Assembly (NCBI RefSeq): GCF_000447205.1
Contig: NZ_AUWY01000127.1
Coordinates: forward strand, 1-50,884
DNA from: Sphingobium ummariense RL-3
GTDB taxonomy: Bacteria > Pseudomonadota > Alphaproteobacteria > Sphingomonadales > Sphingomonadaceae
DNA length: 50,884 nucleotides
Reading direction: 5' to 3'
Each line of letters begins with the position of its first letter. Within the stretch, counting starts at the first letter, position 1. The notes under the pieces were generated by a model. The model did no database searches, was not told the origin of the DNA, and saw only the letters and a list, made by a program, of their open reading frames with translations. A program made the translations under genes and the position numbers. Below, in pieces: positions 35,547 to 44,314 of this stretch.

Positions 35547-36092
35547 CTATTTTGCTTGATGCTGGTCAAGCCGCGCGCTGCGCTGCGGAGCCGGTACGCC
35601 GCTGAGCAGATCTTCGATGAACAGACTGACCAGTGCGGCGCGCGAGCCGACGCCTGCCTTGGCGTAGGCGCGCGCCAGTTGCGCGCGGACCGTTCCCGCC
35701 GCGGTGCTCCGCAGCCGTGCAATCTCCGCGACATCACAGCCCTTCAGCGCGAACAGCGCGACGTCGGCTTCGGCCGCCGTCAGTCCCCATTGGGCGAAAT
35801 GTGCTCGGATCACCTCTCCGAGCGCACCCGATGCCGCCGCCAGCGCGGCGTCGCGGCGTCGCGCATCTGCGAGCATCGTCCGGAGCCGCCAGGCGCCGAA
35901 GGCGATGCCGGCTAGCAGGGAGACGGCAACCGGTGCTTCGACTGCGATATGCGCCGAGAGGCCGTCTCGCTGCAGGTCTCCGGCCGCGTCCGCCACGAAA
36001 AATGCTGCTGCAAGCGATTGCAGCCCAACGATCGCGGCGACGGTCCAGCTTCGACCGTCGCCGCTTTCGGCACGAAAGCTGTGTGCCCTCAT
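35547..36092 (-). CDS. Membrane-anchored LuxR-type HTH regulator
   Basis: A 181-residue protein. The start MRAHSFRAESGDG (36092) overlaps the cytochrome stop as ATGA. Two hydrophobic segments (WTVAAIVGLQSLAAAFFVAD and APVAVSLLAGIAFGAWRL) precede a helical linker and a C-terminal LuxR-like HTH (WGLTAAEADVALFALKGCD, then VAEIARLRSTAAGTVRAQL). This layout, with membrane segments and then a GerE-like domain, occurs in proteobacterial regulators tied to cytochrome operons. The longer open frame to 36569 is antisense-like within the cytochrome gene and is not used. Confidence 0.82.
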   Translation of the reverse strand: MRAHSFRAESGDGRSWTVAAIVGLQSLAAAFFVADAAGDLQRDGLSAHIAVEAPVAVSLLAGIAFGAWRLRTMLADARRRDAALAAASGALGEVIRAHFAQWGLTAAEADVALFALKGCDVAEIARLRSTAAGTVRAQLARAYAKAGVGSRAALVSLFIEDLLSGVPAPQRSARLDQHQAK

Positions 36093-36748
36093 CCGCGTTT
36101 CGACCCCGTGGGCCAAGGCAGCATGGAGGTGACGATCTGTCGGCCGCTGCGGCGGGTTTCGAAGATGACGCCCGCAAGATGCAGCGCGATGAGCAGATAG
36201 AGCAGATTCACCGCGATCTCGTGGATCTCGGTCAACGGGCCCTCCTCGCGCTCGCCCGTTTCTTCGGCCTCGCCGTCGTCCTCCCTTTCGGCCGCGACGG
36301 GTGTGGATGCCTTGACACCCGCCTCCACATGCTCCTTGCCCTCGCGATTGGTCCATGGAGCGGCCGATGGAGGTGCCATGGCGATGCCGGTCGCGATGAT
36401 GGCAGCGAGACAACTCCAGATCGCATAGACCATCAGCGCGCCCAGCGGGTTGTGGGACGCATGCGTCGTGCGTGTTCCGGATGAGATCTCGCGGACATGC
36501 GCGAAGGCGCGCAACGGGCTTGGCGGAAAGGCCGAAAAGCGCGCCTCTGGAGGCCCGATCAGTCCCCATAGCAGCCGCAGCGCGAGCAGCGCTGCCAGGG
36601 CGTAGCCGACCGAGATGTGGATTCCCGATCCTTCCTCGACGACCAGCGCGTTCACGATGATGGCGACCACTATTCCCCAGTGGGTGATGCGCACCAGCGG
36701 ATCCCAGCGCCGCGTGGGCAGCGACGCCTCAGTCGTTTTCGCTGTCAT
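36089..36748 (-). CDS. Cytochrome b561-like membrane protein
   Basis: A 219-residue di-haem cytochrome b/b6 domain protein. Likely haem-ligand histidines are in RITHWGIVVA, SGIHISVGYA, and toward the C-terminus in GPLTEIHEIAVNLLYLL and IALHLAGVIFE. Four membrane segments are visible. An unusually acidic loop (VAAEREDDGEAEETGEREEG) separates segments three and four. Such proteins pass electrons to or from periplasmic partners. The start overlaps the small secreted protein by 20 bases and its stop overlaps the regulator, making a three-gene operon. Confidence 0.88.
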   Translation of the reverse strand: MTAKTTEASLPTRRWDPLVRITHWGIVVAIIVNALVVEEGSGIHISVGYALAALLALRLLWGLIGPPEARFSAFPPSPLRAFAHVREISSGTRTTHASHNPLGALMVYAIWSCLAAIIATGIAMAPPSAAPWTNREGKEHVEAGVKASTPVAAEREDDGEAEETGEREEGPLTEIHEIAVNLLYLLIALHLAGVIFETRRSGRQIVTSMLPWPTGSKRG

Positions 36749-36983
36749 GGTCGTGCTCCTCCCGCTCGCGCTCCAGATCCGCAGGCAAGTCCCGGTGCGC
36801 CAAAGCTGATCGGTTTCGAGTTCGCTCGGTCCGATGTCCTGCGGTTTCGGCGGCCGATTTCCGTGCGGCCTTGGGGCCCTCCGAGTGCGGTGGCCGTGCC
36901 GCGGTCGGGCGTTCGGCCGCTGTGGCGCCCTGGAGCGCCGGCGCAGCCAGAAGGCAGAGCGTGATCATCAATTTACAGCGCAT
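36729..36983 (-). CDS. Small secreted protein upstream of cytochrome b
   Basis: The start MRCKLMITLCLLAAPALQGA (36983), preceded by a strong AGGAGG, gives 84 residues with a signal peptide. The mature chain is charged and low-complexity, ending EREREEHDHDSEND. No family is recognised. As the first gene of the cytochrome operon it may be a periplasmic partner, but no cofactor motif is present. Confidence 0.6.
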   Translation of the reverse strand: MRCKLMITLCLLAAPALQGATAAERPTAARPPHSEGPKAARKSAAETAGHRTERTRNRSALAHRDLPADLEREREEHDHDSEND

Positions 36984-37116
36984 GGCAAATATCCTCCTTG
37001 TGACATTCCCAACTGGCCGTTGGCGACGGCTCCCACCATGTGCCCGGCGCTTATCCGCGCCGGCATAAGCGCCTGCGCATGTCGGCAACGGGTGGCCCGC
37101 CTCGCCATTGCCGGCG

Positions 37117-37818
37117 CTACACCGCGGTCCCGACGAGCTTGCCGATCCCCGCCGTCAACGCCATCGCCAGCGCTCCCCAGAAGGTTACGCGCATGACCGA
37201 GCGGAACGGCGCCGCATCACCCGCCTTGGCTCCGAGCGCGCCAAGAAGTGCCAGGCAGAGGAGCGAGACGCTGATCACCAGTGGGATGAGCGAGTCGGCA
37301 GGCGCAAGCGCGACCACCATCAACGGCGCAGCGGCGCCGACGCTAAATGTCGCCGCCGAGGTAAATGCCGCCTGGAGCGGCCGAGCGGTCGACAGCTCGG
37401 AGATGCCGAGCTCGTCGCGGGCGTGCGCGCCGAGCGCGTCTTTTGCCATCAACTGGTCGGCGACTTGATGAGCCAGTTCGGGAGTGAGGCCGCGGGCGAC
37501 ATAGATACCGGCCAGTTCCTCGCGCTCGAACTCGGGTTGATCGCGAAGTTCGCCGCTTTCCTTGGCGAGGTTCGCCCGTTCGCTGTCGGCCTGGGAGCTG
37601 ACCGAGACATATTCGCCTGCAGCCATCGACATCGCGCCCGCGACAAGCGCGGCAATGCCGGCAAGCAGAATCTCGGCCTTGTCGGCGGACGACGCCGCAA
37701 TGCCGACGATCAGGCTGCCGGTCGAGACGATGCCGTCATTGGCGCCGAGCACCGCGGCGCGCAGCCAGCCGATTCGCTCGACTGTGTGACGTTCGACATG
37801 AAGATGCAGACGAGACAT
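37117..37818 (-). CDS. VIT1/CCC1-family iron/manganese transporter
   Basis: A 233-residue membrane protein. The N-terminal segment RIGWLRAAVLGANDGIVSTGSLIVG and MSMAAGEYVSVSSQAD (residues about 18-80) are the CCC1/VIT signatures, including the glutamate of AAGEY. An acidic helical metal-binding loop follows (ERANLAKESGELRDQPEFER, then EELAGIYVARGL). Five membrane segments fit the family. It should export cytosolic Fe2+ or Mn2+ against metal stress. Confidence 0.93.
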   Translation of the reverse strand: MSRLHLHVERHTVERIGWLRAAVLGANDGIVSTGSLIVGIAASSADKAEILLAGIAALVAGAMSMAAGEYVSVSSQADSERANLAKESGELRDQPEFEREELAGIYVARGLTPELAHQVADQLMAKDALGAHARDELGISELSTARPLQAAFTSAATFSVGAAAPLMVVALAPADSLIPLVISVSLLCLALLGALGAKAGDAAPFRSVMRVTFWGALAMALTAGIGKLVGTAV

Positions 37819-37920
37819 GTTTGTTACGTCGCATCATCCGCACGATGAAGCATTAGGTAGATTACCGATCCGCTCGGCAGAACGGCGCTTGCGCCTACCG
37901 CCGTAACCGACATCGACCCT

Positions 37921-38330
37921 TCAATATTGTGGGCGTGCAGTCTTGGAACTGCTCGGCGGGAGAGCGCGGGTAAGGTGACGCGCGGAGTATCGCCGATAAG
38001 CGAATCGAGACGTGCCGCGATCTGGCAGTCTCGTCCGGTGTGAGATCGACGCCGAGCTGCGCCTTCCCGATGACCCGACCCCAGTTTTGCCAAAGGCCAG
38101 AAGGAGAGCCCGGTGCTTCATCGGCCGGGGTTTAACCCCGGCCGATGAAGCAAATTCGGCAATCGTCATGAACCCCAGGGATGTGTGAGGTCGGGTATCG
38201 TTGAAGTCCGTCCGCCATGCTTCGATCTTGCTCCTGGCGTCGTCCCAAGACAAGAACCAGTGCGTGTTCGGGCATTCATCGCGCAGCCGGCCTGTGCGGA
38301 GAGAATGCGCAGACGCCGCGGAATGACTAT
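37921..38330 (-). pseudogene. IS3-family transposase remnant
   Basis: Within this frame the stretch RLRDECPNTHWFLSWDDARS, then KIEAWRTDFNDTRPHTSLGFMTIAEFA, matches the C-terminus of IS3-type OrfB (catalytic Glu region). Upstream sequence required for the other catalytic Asp residues is missing, and downstream sequence is unlike a transposase. It is a decayed piece of an insertion sequence, not a functional element. The flanks match no complete terminal repeats that I could see. Confidence 0.75.
38115..38151. repeat. Perfect 37-bp palindrome in the IS3 remnant
   Basis: 18-base arms (GCTTCATCGGCCGGGGTT, 38115-38132; complement 38134-38151) meet around one T. It falls at the downstream edge of the transposase homology (after IAEFASSAG), so it may mark the point where the element was rearranged, or be a terminator-like structure near its end. 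Confidence 0.7.
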
Positions 38331-39034
38331 AGTCGTCGGTGCGGCCCATCCTCATATTCCAGATAACCGCCCTCGAAACCGCCGGCAGCGGCCAGCGCGG
38401 CCCAGTCGGTGATATGGATATCGCGCCGCCGCGTGACCAGCAGCCCATCCTCGCGCAAGCCGCGTATGATCCGGTTCATATGGACAGGCGTCATCCCCAG
38501 GGCGTCGGCCAGTTGCGTCTGGACGATGTCGAGCGTGTAGGCGTCGCGCCTTCCCAGGCCCGCCCGCTCCATGCGGACGCCCAGCTCGCACAGAAGATGC
38601 GCCGTCCGCATGCGGGCATCGCGCCGCCCTACGTTGACGACCCATTGCGCCAAGATCGATCCGTCCGCCACGCAGTCGCGCCAGAATGCCTCCGCGACCG
38701 CCGGATAGGCACGAACGAGCTTCAGCAGGTCACGATGCGGCACTTTGAGGATCTTCACGGGCGATGAAAGGGCTTGGATCGCCCATTCGACCTTCGGTAG
38801 CATCAGGGAATAGAGGTCACACATGTCCCCTGCAATGTGAATGGCCGTGATCTGACGATGCCCGTCGCGGAGCTGCCCGAAGCGGGCCGCCAGACCGGAC
38901 ACGACGAGGCAGGAATAATCGGTGTGTTCGCCGGGGCGGACGATGTCCCTGTGGGGCTCGATCCCTGCCTCCCGGCCCTCCAGCGAGCATATCGCTGCCT
39001 GTTCTTCCTCGGTCAGGACCGACCGTTGCAGCAA
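38327..39034 (-). CDS. Crp/Fnr-family transcriptional regulator
   Basis: A 235-residue protein with an N-terminal cyclic-nucleotide-binding-like beta barrel (EHTDYSCLVVSGLAARFG, VKILKVPHRDLLKLV) and a C-terminal winged HTH (TQLADALGMTPVHMNRIIRG, LREDGLLVTRRR). No FNR-type cysteine cluster is visible, so oxygen sensing by 4Fe-4S is unlikely. The start is a TTG (39034); the frame stays open a little upstream but has no ATG or GTG. The signal and targets are unknown. Confidence 0.88.
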   Translation of the reverse strand: MLQRSVLTEEEQAAICSLEGREAGIEPHRDIVRPGEHTDYSCLVVSGLAARFGQLRDGHRQITAIHIAGDMCDLYSLMLPKVEWAIQALSSPVKILKVPHRDLLKLVRAYPAVAEAFWRDCVADGSILAQWVVNVGRRDARMRTAHLLCELGVRMERAGLGRRDAYTLDIVQTQLADALGMTPVHMNRIIRGLREDGLLVTRRRDIHITDWAALAAAGGFEGGYLEYEDGPHRRL

Positions 39035-39143
39035 TCTGCGAACGAAGAGGAGAAAGGCCGGATGACCTGACAGGAGGAATTCCTTTCAAACGCGTTTAAC
39101 AGCCATTGATTGTCACATTCGCTCGTCCCATCCGAGGGGAGCC

Positions 39144-39383
39144 TCATTGTTCGAAACGCACGACATCGCCAAAACGGACCGTGCTGAGCAACCTGCCCTC
39201 CGGATCCGTGACTTCCATGCGATGTTGTAGATGGATCGTGCGTCCGGTCAGCACATGTTCAGCGATGATGTCACGGGCGCTGCGGACCGCTTCGGCCACC
39301 GCGGCGGCAATATTGGGGAAATCCTGGCCTTCTTCGTCCAGAATATCCGTATCGTTGAACAGGTTGAGGTGATAGCGTGTCAT
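39144..39383 (-). CDS. DUF6894-family small protein
   Basis: A 79-residue protein with the DUF6894 pattern: N-terminal MTRYHLNLFNDTDILDEEGQ, a central helix (AAAVAEAVRSARDIIAEHVL) and a C-terminal strand (EVTDPEGRLLSTVRFGDVV). Its function is unknown; it is common in alphaproteobacteria. It is a monocistronic gene upstream of the Crp gene on the same strand. Confidence 0.85.
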   Translation of the reverse strand: MTRYHLNLFNDTDILDEEGQDFPNIAAAVAEAVRSARDIIAEHVLTGRTIHLQHRMEVTDPEGRLLSTVRFGDVVRFEQ

Positions 39384-39594
39384 GAGGAGCTTAAGGCCTA
39401 TTTGCGGGAATGGGTTCCGTGTGGCACCGCTTGGCGGCTGGTACGAGCCGCTCGCCGAGCCTTGTCATCCGACCAGATCGAGACGGCGGCATGCGGTCAA
39501 TCGGTCGCGTTCGCGCGCGTGGGCGGCAAGCTGCCGGCGCGATAGTCGGTCGTCGCGCGACCAGGGCATCGACGGCGAGCGTGCCCGCGATGCC

Positions 39595-39749
39595 ACGATC
39601 TCGCGCGCACCGAACAGGCGCAGGACGGCGCGTCCGGTCGCATGATCCTACCCCAATGCCCGGCCGATCCGCCTCACGGCGGTGATTTCCGTCGCACCCA
39701 GAGCAAGCGAGAACACGCCCAAGCCCACACTGAATTGCTTTGCATGCAT
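39595..39749 (-). pseudogene. Decayed membrane/cyclase-like gene start
   Basis: On the minus strand MHAKQFSVGLGVFSLALGATE runs from 39749 and reads AVRRIGRALG. It then hits an in-frame TAG and continues DHATGRAVLRLFGAREIVA before coding resemblance is lost. The pattern VGLGVFSLALGATE ... LFGAREI resembles N-termini of small membrane proteins often found with SRPBCC cyclase/dehydrase domains. The stop and the loss of frame indicate a remnant. The rest of the 39384-39815 gap shows nothing recognisable. Confidence 0.4.
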
Positions 39750-39815
39750 TCTACTCTCCGCCTGTGTGTGTTGTTCGGAACTACCGCGAACGTCCTGGCC
39801 CGATGGATCGAGGTG

Positions 39816-40121
39816 TTAGGCTGCAACCGCGACGGGCGGGATCAGGACCGAGCGGGCTGTCCGCAGACAATGATCAAGGGTGGGGCCAGCGAAATGGATT
39901 TGTCGTCCATCTGAAAGGCGGGCGCTCAGTTCCCACAGACAATCCCGATCGACGCACTCTGCTTTTGCCGACGGGGTCTCGAACGCCATATCCTCACCCA
40001 GTCGCTCGCGATGAAGCAGGTGGCGCTTCACCGAGGTCGCGCTTTCCCGATGTCTGTTGTGATGGAGTTCAAAATTTTCGCTGTGGAGGGAAAGCCAGTC
40101 GAAAATCCTCGGATCAACCAT
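39816..40121 (-). CDS. Small protein at the end of the trehalose operon
   Basis: A 101-residue protein starting 3 bases after the treY stop (40125), so it is probably translated from the same transcript. The C-terminal half (DRDCLWELSARLSDGRQIHFAGPTLDH) reads like a compact beta-rich domain; the N-terminus is His/Arg-rich. No family is recognised. Confidence 0.5.
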   Translation of the reverse strand: MVDPRIFDWLSLHSENFELHHNRHRESATSVKRHLLHRERLGEDMAFETPSAKAECVDRDCLWELSARLSDGRQIHFAGPTLDHCLRTARSVLIPPVAVAA

Positions 40122-40124
40122 TTG

Positions 40125-42602
40125 TCACTTCTCGTTCGTGTCGGACATCATTCGCCTCTTGTCGGCAGACGCTTCCTGCTGGTGGAGGTTCCCGATCGGA
40201 GAAGTGTCCTTCACCTGTGTTATGAAGAAAGGTGCCGCCGCGAAAAGGACGGCCGGTTCAAGCCTGGAATAGGCTTCGATCCGGGTGTCGGCCCACCAGT
40301 CCGGACCGGGCAAAGCGCCCTCGCTGGCAATGATGGTGTCCGCTGCACGCAGCAGGACGGCGCAGAGCAGGCGACGATCATCCAGCCGGCGCTCGAATGC
40401 CAGCATGTGCCCGGCTCGAGAACCAGTGATGGCAAGCGGACGATAAGCGCCGTCGGAGAAGAGCGTGGGATCGCCCGTTCGAAGTCCGAGCAAGAAACGG
40501 ATCAGCGCCAGTTTTCGCGTCGGTCCGTCGCATGGGGGTGCATCGATCCGGCTCTGTCGTAATGCGAAGTCGACCGGCCGTCGATTGTCGGGATCAACCA
40601 GGCTGAGATCGAACAGTTCCGCGCCCTGATACAAGTCGGGTACGCCCGGGACGCAATATTTGAGCGCAGTCTGGACGAGGCTGTTGGCCTCCGCCGCCGG
40701 CGCGATTCTGGCCACGAATGCCCCGACAGCGCGGGTGAAAGGATCGTCCGCCAGCAAGGCGTCCAGCAGCGCGCGCGCTCTCGCTTCATAGTCAGTGTCG
40801 GGCGCTTCCCAGCTCGATCTGAGGCGTGCCTCGCGCAATGCCTTTTTCTGCCAGGCGCCGATGCGATCCCCTAAGCCTGAAGTTGGACTCTCCCGCGTGG
40901 TTATCGGCCAGATGCCGACGATTGTCTGGAACAGCTGGTAGCGGTCGGCAGGATGGATCGCGATGCCATGCCGGTCCGCAAGCTGCGTCCAGCGCGTCAC
41001 GGCCTCTTCCCATTCATCGGGGATCGCGCTCAGGACGGCGAGGCGCGCACGGACATCTTCCCCGCGCTTGTGATCATGCGTGCCGGTCGCCAGCAGGGCA
41101 TGGGGAAAATCCGCCGACCGGCTTGCGACGCGGCGATGGAAAAGATCGGGCGAGATCGCGAACTCGCCCGGTTCGGACCCTACATCATTGGCCGAAAGCA
41201 GCGGCGCATAGCGGTAGAAGGCGGTGTCCTCTATCCCCTTGGCCGCAATCGGCGCGGACAATTGCTGAAAACGGCGCACGGCCTCTGCGGCGCGGTCCGG
41301 CGCGGCATGGCCATCGCCCGCCAGCCAGTCGAGAATCCGGCGCGCAACAGGGGCTTCGCCGGGTGGGAGGAGGGGCTGGACGTCGTCCCAGACCTTCTGC
41401 CGCGCGGGCTTATCACTCGGCGGCGCCGAACGGCCGTCGCCATAGGTCCGGTAGACGGGGAAAACCTGCAGCAGGCAGGTGATCGCGCGTCGGACCATGG
41501 CTGGGGTCACGGCCTCGGCGAGATCATCCGACACGCGCCAGAGGGCGACAAAGGCTTCCGCGCAGGCGGCCAGTTGCGCCTCGAACTGCCAGCAGAGCAT
41601 ATCCCGCTTCGCCTGCCGCACCACGCCGGTCATGTCGGCCTGAGAAGGCTCCAGTCCTTGCCACATGGCAGTGAGCGGCGTCTGGCCTTCCGGAGCGTGG
41701 AGAAGTGCCGTCGCGTCGCGCATGAAATCATAGCCGCTGGTGCCGTCCATGCCCCAGTCGCTCGGCAAAGCCTCGTCCGCGCCCAATATCTTTTCGACGA
41801 CGATCCACGCGCCGGGGCGGATCGCGTCCATCGCCGCGCGCAGGCGACGGCAATAGCCGGCGGGATCGGTCAATCCGTCGACATGGTCGATGCGCAGCCC
41901 GTCGATCAATCCTTCGCGGTAGAGGTCCAGATAAAGCCGGTGAGTGGCGTCGAACACGGCCGGGTCCTCGATGCGCAGGCCAGCCAATTCGTTGATGGAG
42001 AAGAAGCGACGCCAATTGAGGCTGTCGTTGGCCGTGCGCCAATGGACGAGACGATAATGCTGCGCGTCGGCGATCACCCGAAGATCCTCGCCCAAGGGGG
42101 TATCGGGCCGGAGGGGCAGGCGCCGTCCGCCATAGAGCAGCAGATGCGGATCGTCGCCTGCCATCAGTTTCAGGTCGCCCGACGCGATCGCCTCGCTCAG
42201 GGTCGCGCCGAGGATGGGCAGGATCAGCGGGCCGTTCCAGTCGATGTCGAAATAGCCGGCATAGCGGCTGCCCCTACCCAGCCGCAGCACATCGTTCCAC
42301 CACGGATTCTCGTCGCCGGCGACACCCATATGGTTGGGGACGATGTCGATGACGAGGCCCATGTCGCGGGCGCGCAGTGCCGTGACGAGGCTGCGGAAGC
42401 CTGGCTCACCGCCCAGTTCCGGGTTGATGCGTGTGGGATCGACCACGTCGTAGCCGTGGGTCGATCCCTGGCGCGCCATGGTGATGGGAGAGGCATAGAC
42501 ATGACTGATGCCCAGGTCGGCCAGATAGGGGACGATCGCTTCCGCCGCGGCGAAGGGAAAGTCCCCGGTGAGCTGCAGGCGATAGGTGGCGCGCGGGATC
42601 AT
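40125..42602 (-). CDS. treY: Malto-oligosyltrehalose synthase TreY
   Basis: An 825-residue GH13 enzyme that turns the reducing-end alpha-1,4 bond of maltodextrin into alpha,alpha-1,1, giving maltooligosyltrehalose. The start MIPRATYRLQLTGDFPF (42602) overlaps malQ by ATGA. GISHVYASPI, the nucleophile Asp of DGLRIDHVDGL, the acid/base Glu of IVVEKILGADEALP and the Asp of GTHDHKRGED match the family. A longer frame upstream to 43385 is antisense-like within malQ. It works with TreZ, which releases trehalose. Confidence 0.95.
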   Translation of the reverse strand: MIPRATYRLQLTGDFPFAAAEAIVPYLADLGISHVYASPITMARQGSTHGYDVVDPTRINPELGGEPGFRSLVTALRARDMGLVIDIVPNHMGVAGDENPWWNDVLRLGRGSRYAGYFDIDWNGPLILPILGATLSEAIASGDLKLMAGDDPHLLLYGGRRLPLRPDTPLGEDLRVIADAQHYRLVHWRTANDSLNWRRFFSINELAGLRIEDPAVFDATHRLYLDLYREGLIDGLRIDHVDGLTDPAGYCRRLRAAMDAIRPGAWIVVEKILGADEALPSDWGMDGTSGYDFMRDATALLHAPEGQTPLTAMWQGLEPSQADMTGVVRQAKRDMLCWQFEAQLAACAEAFVALWRVSDDLAEAVTPAMVRRAITCLLQVFPVYRTYGDGRSAPPSDKPARQKVWDDVQPLLPPGEAPVARRILDWLAGDGHAAPDRAAEAVRRFQQLSAPIAAKGIEDTAFYRYAPLLSANDVGSEPGEFAISPDLFHRRVASRSADFPHALLATGTHDHKRGEDVRARLAVLSAIPDEWEEAVTRWTQLADRHGIAIHPADRYQLFQTIVGIWPITTRESPTSGLGDRIGAWQKKALREARLRSSWEAPDTDYEARARALLDALLADDPFTRAVGAFVARIAPAAEANSLVQTALKYCVPGVPDLYQGAELFDLSLVDPDNRRPVDFALRQSRIDAPPCDGPTRKLALIRFLLGLRTGDPTLFSDGAYRPLAITGSRAGHMLAFERRLDDRRLLCAVLLRAADTIIASEGALPGPDWWADTRIEAYSRLEPAVLFAAAPFFITQVKDTSPIGNLHQQEASADKRRMMSDTNEK

Positions 42603-44314
42603 CGGCCGCGCACCGCGTTGAGGCGCGCGATGCGTGTGGCCACGTCCGGCCGTTCCAGAAGCGCGTCCATGGGCGCGGGAAGGCGACGGGACCAGTTGGG
42701 GTGCTCGTCGGTCGTGCCGGGCAGGTTGGGTTGTTCGACCTCTCCGATCAGGTCCTCCATCGGCACCACCAGAAGCGGCGCTGGGGAACTTGCTAGAAAA
42801 TCGAACGCGCGGTCGATGACCGGCGCCGGGTCGGCCGGCTGGTGCTCGTCCTCGCCGATTGCGGCCCACAGCGCAGCGCGAGCGGCGGCACGGTCGGCCT
42901 GCGTGTCGCCGCCGCGCCCCAGCCGGCGGTTCCATTCGAGATCGCGGCCGGTCCACCAGCCGGCGATCGTCGGCGTATCGTGCGTGGCGCTCATCGCGAT
43001 CGAAGTGGCCGGATAGGCTTCGGCGCGGAGGAACGCGCCGTCCTGATCGCGGGAGAAAGGCAGCACCGCCATGCCGTAGATGCCGGCATGCCCGATCGCA
43101 TCGCTGAAGCCTGGCGGTCGTGTTCCCAGATCTTCGGCAATGACGACGGCGCGCGCGTGCCAGGCCTCCAGCTTGATGAGACGGAGGAGGTCCGCAAAGG
43201 GATAGGCGAGGTACGCGCCCTCGCTCGCCGGGCGCCCCTCCGGCACGACCCACAGCCGTTGCAGGCCGAAAGCGTGATCGATGCGGATACCGCCGCTCCG
43301 GGGGATGTTGGCGCGAAGCATGGCGATGAAGGGCGCGAAGCCGCGATCGGCCAAGCCCTGCGGGCTGTAGGTGGTGAGTCCCCAATTCTGGCCCAACGGT
43401 CCCAGCGGATCGGGCGGCGCGCCGATATGAAGGCCCTGAAGGAAGGCGCCGGGTTCCTCCGCCACATCTTCGCCCGCCGGCTCGACACCGACGGCCAGGT
43501 CGGTGATGATGCCGATAGCCATGCCCGCTTCCGCCGCGGCCTGCTGCACGGCGTCCAGCCCGCGTCGGGCGTTGGCCTGGAGGAAGGTGGCAAAGGGCCG
43601 ATCATCGGGTGCGGCATCCCGCAGAGCGGCGAGTTTTGCCGGGCCGGCGGCGGCCCAGTCGATCAATCCGCCCTGACCAGTCGCGGGCGGGCGTGGGGCT
43701 TCTCCGAACAAACCGTTGAGCCGGAGGCGGCTGGAGGGCGAATAGGGCGCGAAGCAGCCGGGACGGGGAAGGGATTGGGCGTGAACGGGACTGAGTGCCA
43801 CGGCGTCGGCGCCGCTCCGCCCGAGCCGCAGGACGGCGTCGGCGAGCAGCGGAAAATCGCCGAAATCGGTCCCGGGTTTCGTCAGCGACGGTATCTGGAT
43901 CGCCACTCCCCAGCAGCGGCGGGGGATCGCCGGGCAGCGCTTCGGCGCGACAGCCAGCGTTACGTCGCCGTTCGCCAGGACCAGGCGATAATAGCCCGGC
44001 CGCCCGATGCCCGTGCGCCAGCCCTTCACGGCTGTCCCCTGATCGTCGATCAGGCGGATCGGCTGTTCATCCAGCGCGGAGGGCAATGTGATGGGACTGT
44101 CGCAATCCACCGTGAGAAGGGACGGGGGCGCTCTCTTTCGCTGGTGGAGGGCCGTGCGGCTGGCATCGATCGCGCCGTCCGTGTCGGCGGGGAAGCCGAG
44201 CGCGACAAGAATGGCGGCCAGGTTTTCGTCGTTCACGACATGCTCCACCCCGTCCGCATCGGTCCATTGCCTTGCCAGCCCGGCTCCGTCGGCAAGAGCG
44301 TGGAGCGCGCTCAT
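42599..44314 (-). CDS. malQ: 4-alpha-glucanotransferase MalQ
   Basis: A 571-residue GH77 amylomaltase that transfers maltosyl units between dextrins. The start MSALHALADGAGLARQW (44314) overlaps the treZ stop. GH77 landmarks are the nucleophile Asp of GGIRIDHAFGL, the acid/base Glu of VIAEDLGT, and the Asp of SATHDTPTIAGWW. The protein is somewhat shorter than many MalQ proteins because the N-terminal domain is compact. It prepares linear substrates for TreY. Confidence 0.93.
   Translation of the reverse strand: MSALHALADGAGLARQWTDADGVEHVVNDENLAAILVALGFPADTDGAIDASRTALHQRKRAPPSLLTVDCDSPITLPSALDEQPIRLIDDQGTAVKGWRTGIGRPGYYRLVLANGDVTLAVAPKRCPAIPRRCWGVAIQIPSLTKPGTDFGDFPLLADAVLRLGRSGADAVALSPVHAQSLPRPGCFAPYSPSSRLRLNGLFGEAPRPPATGQGGLIDWAAAGPAKLAALRDAAPDDRPFATFLQANARRGLDAVQQAAAEAGMAIGIITDLAVGVEPAGEDVAEEPGAFLQGLHIGAPPDPLGPLGQNWGLTTYSPQGLADRGFAPFIAMLRANIPRSGGIRIDHAFGLQRLWVVPEGRPASEGAYLAYPFADLLRLIKLEAWHARAVVIAEDLGTRPPGFSDAIGHAGIYGMAVLPFSRDQDGAFLRAEAYPATSIAMSATHDTPTIAGWWTGRDLEWNRRLGRGGDTQADRAAARAALWAAIGEDEHQPADPAPVIDRAFDFLASSPAPLLVVPMEDLIGEVEQPNLPGTTDEHPNWSRRLPAPMDALLERPDVATRIARLNAVRGR

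Noticed and set aside
36093..36569. N-terminal extension of the LuxR-type regulator
   Set aside because: It is Arg/Gly/His-rich sequence in the wrong frame of the cytochrome gene; the ATGA overlap at 36089-36092 gives a better start.
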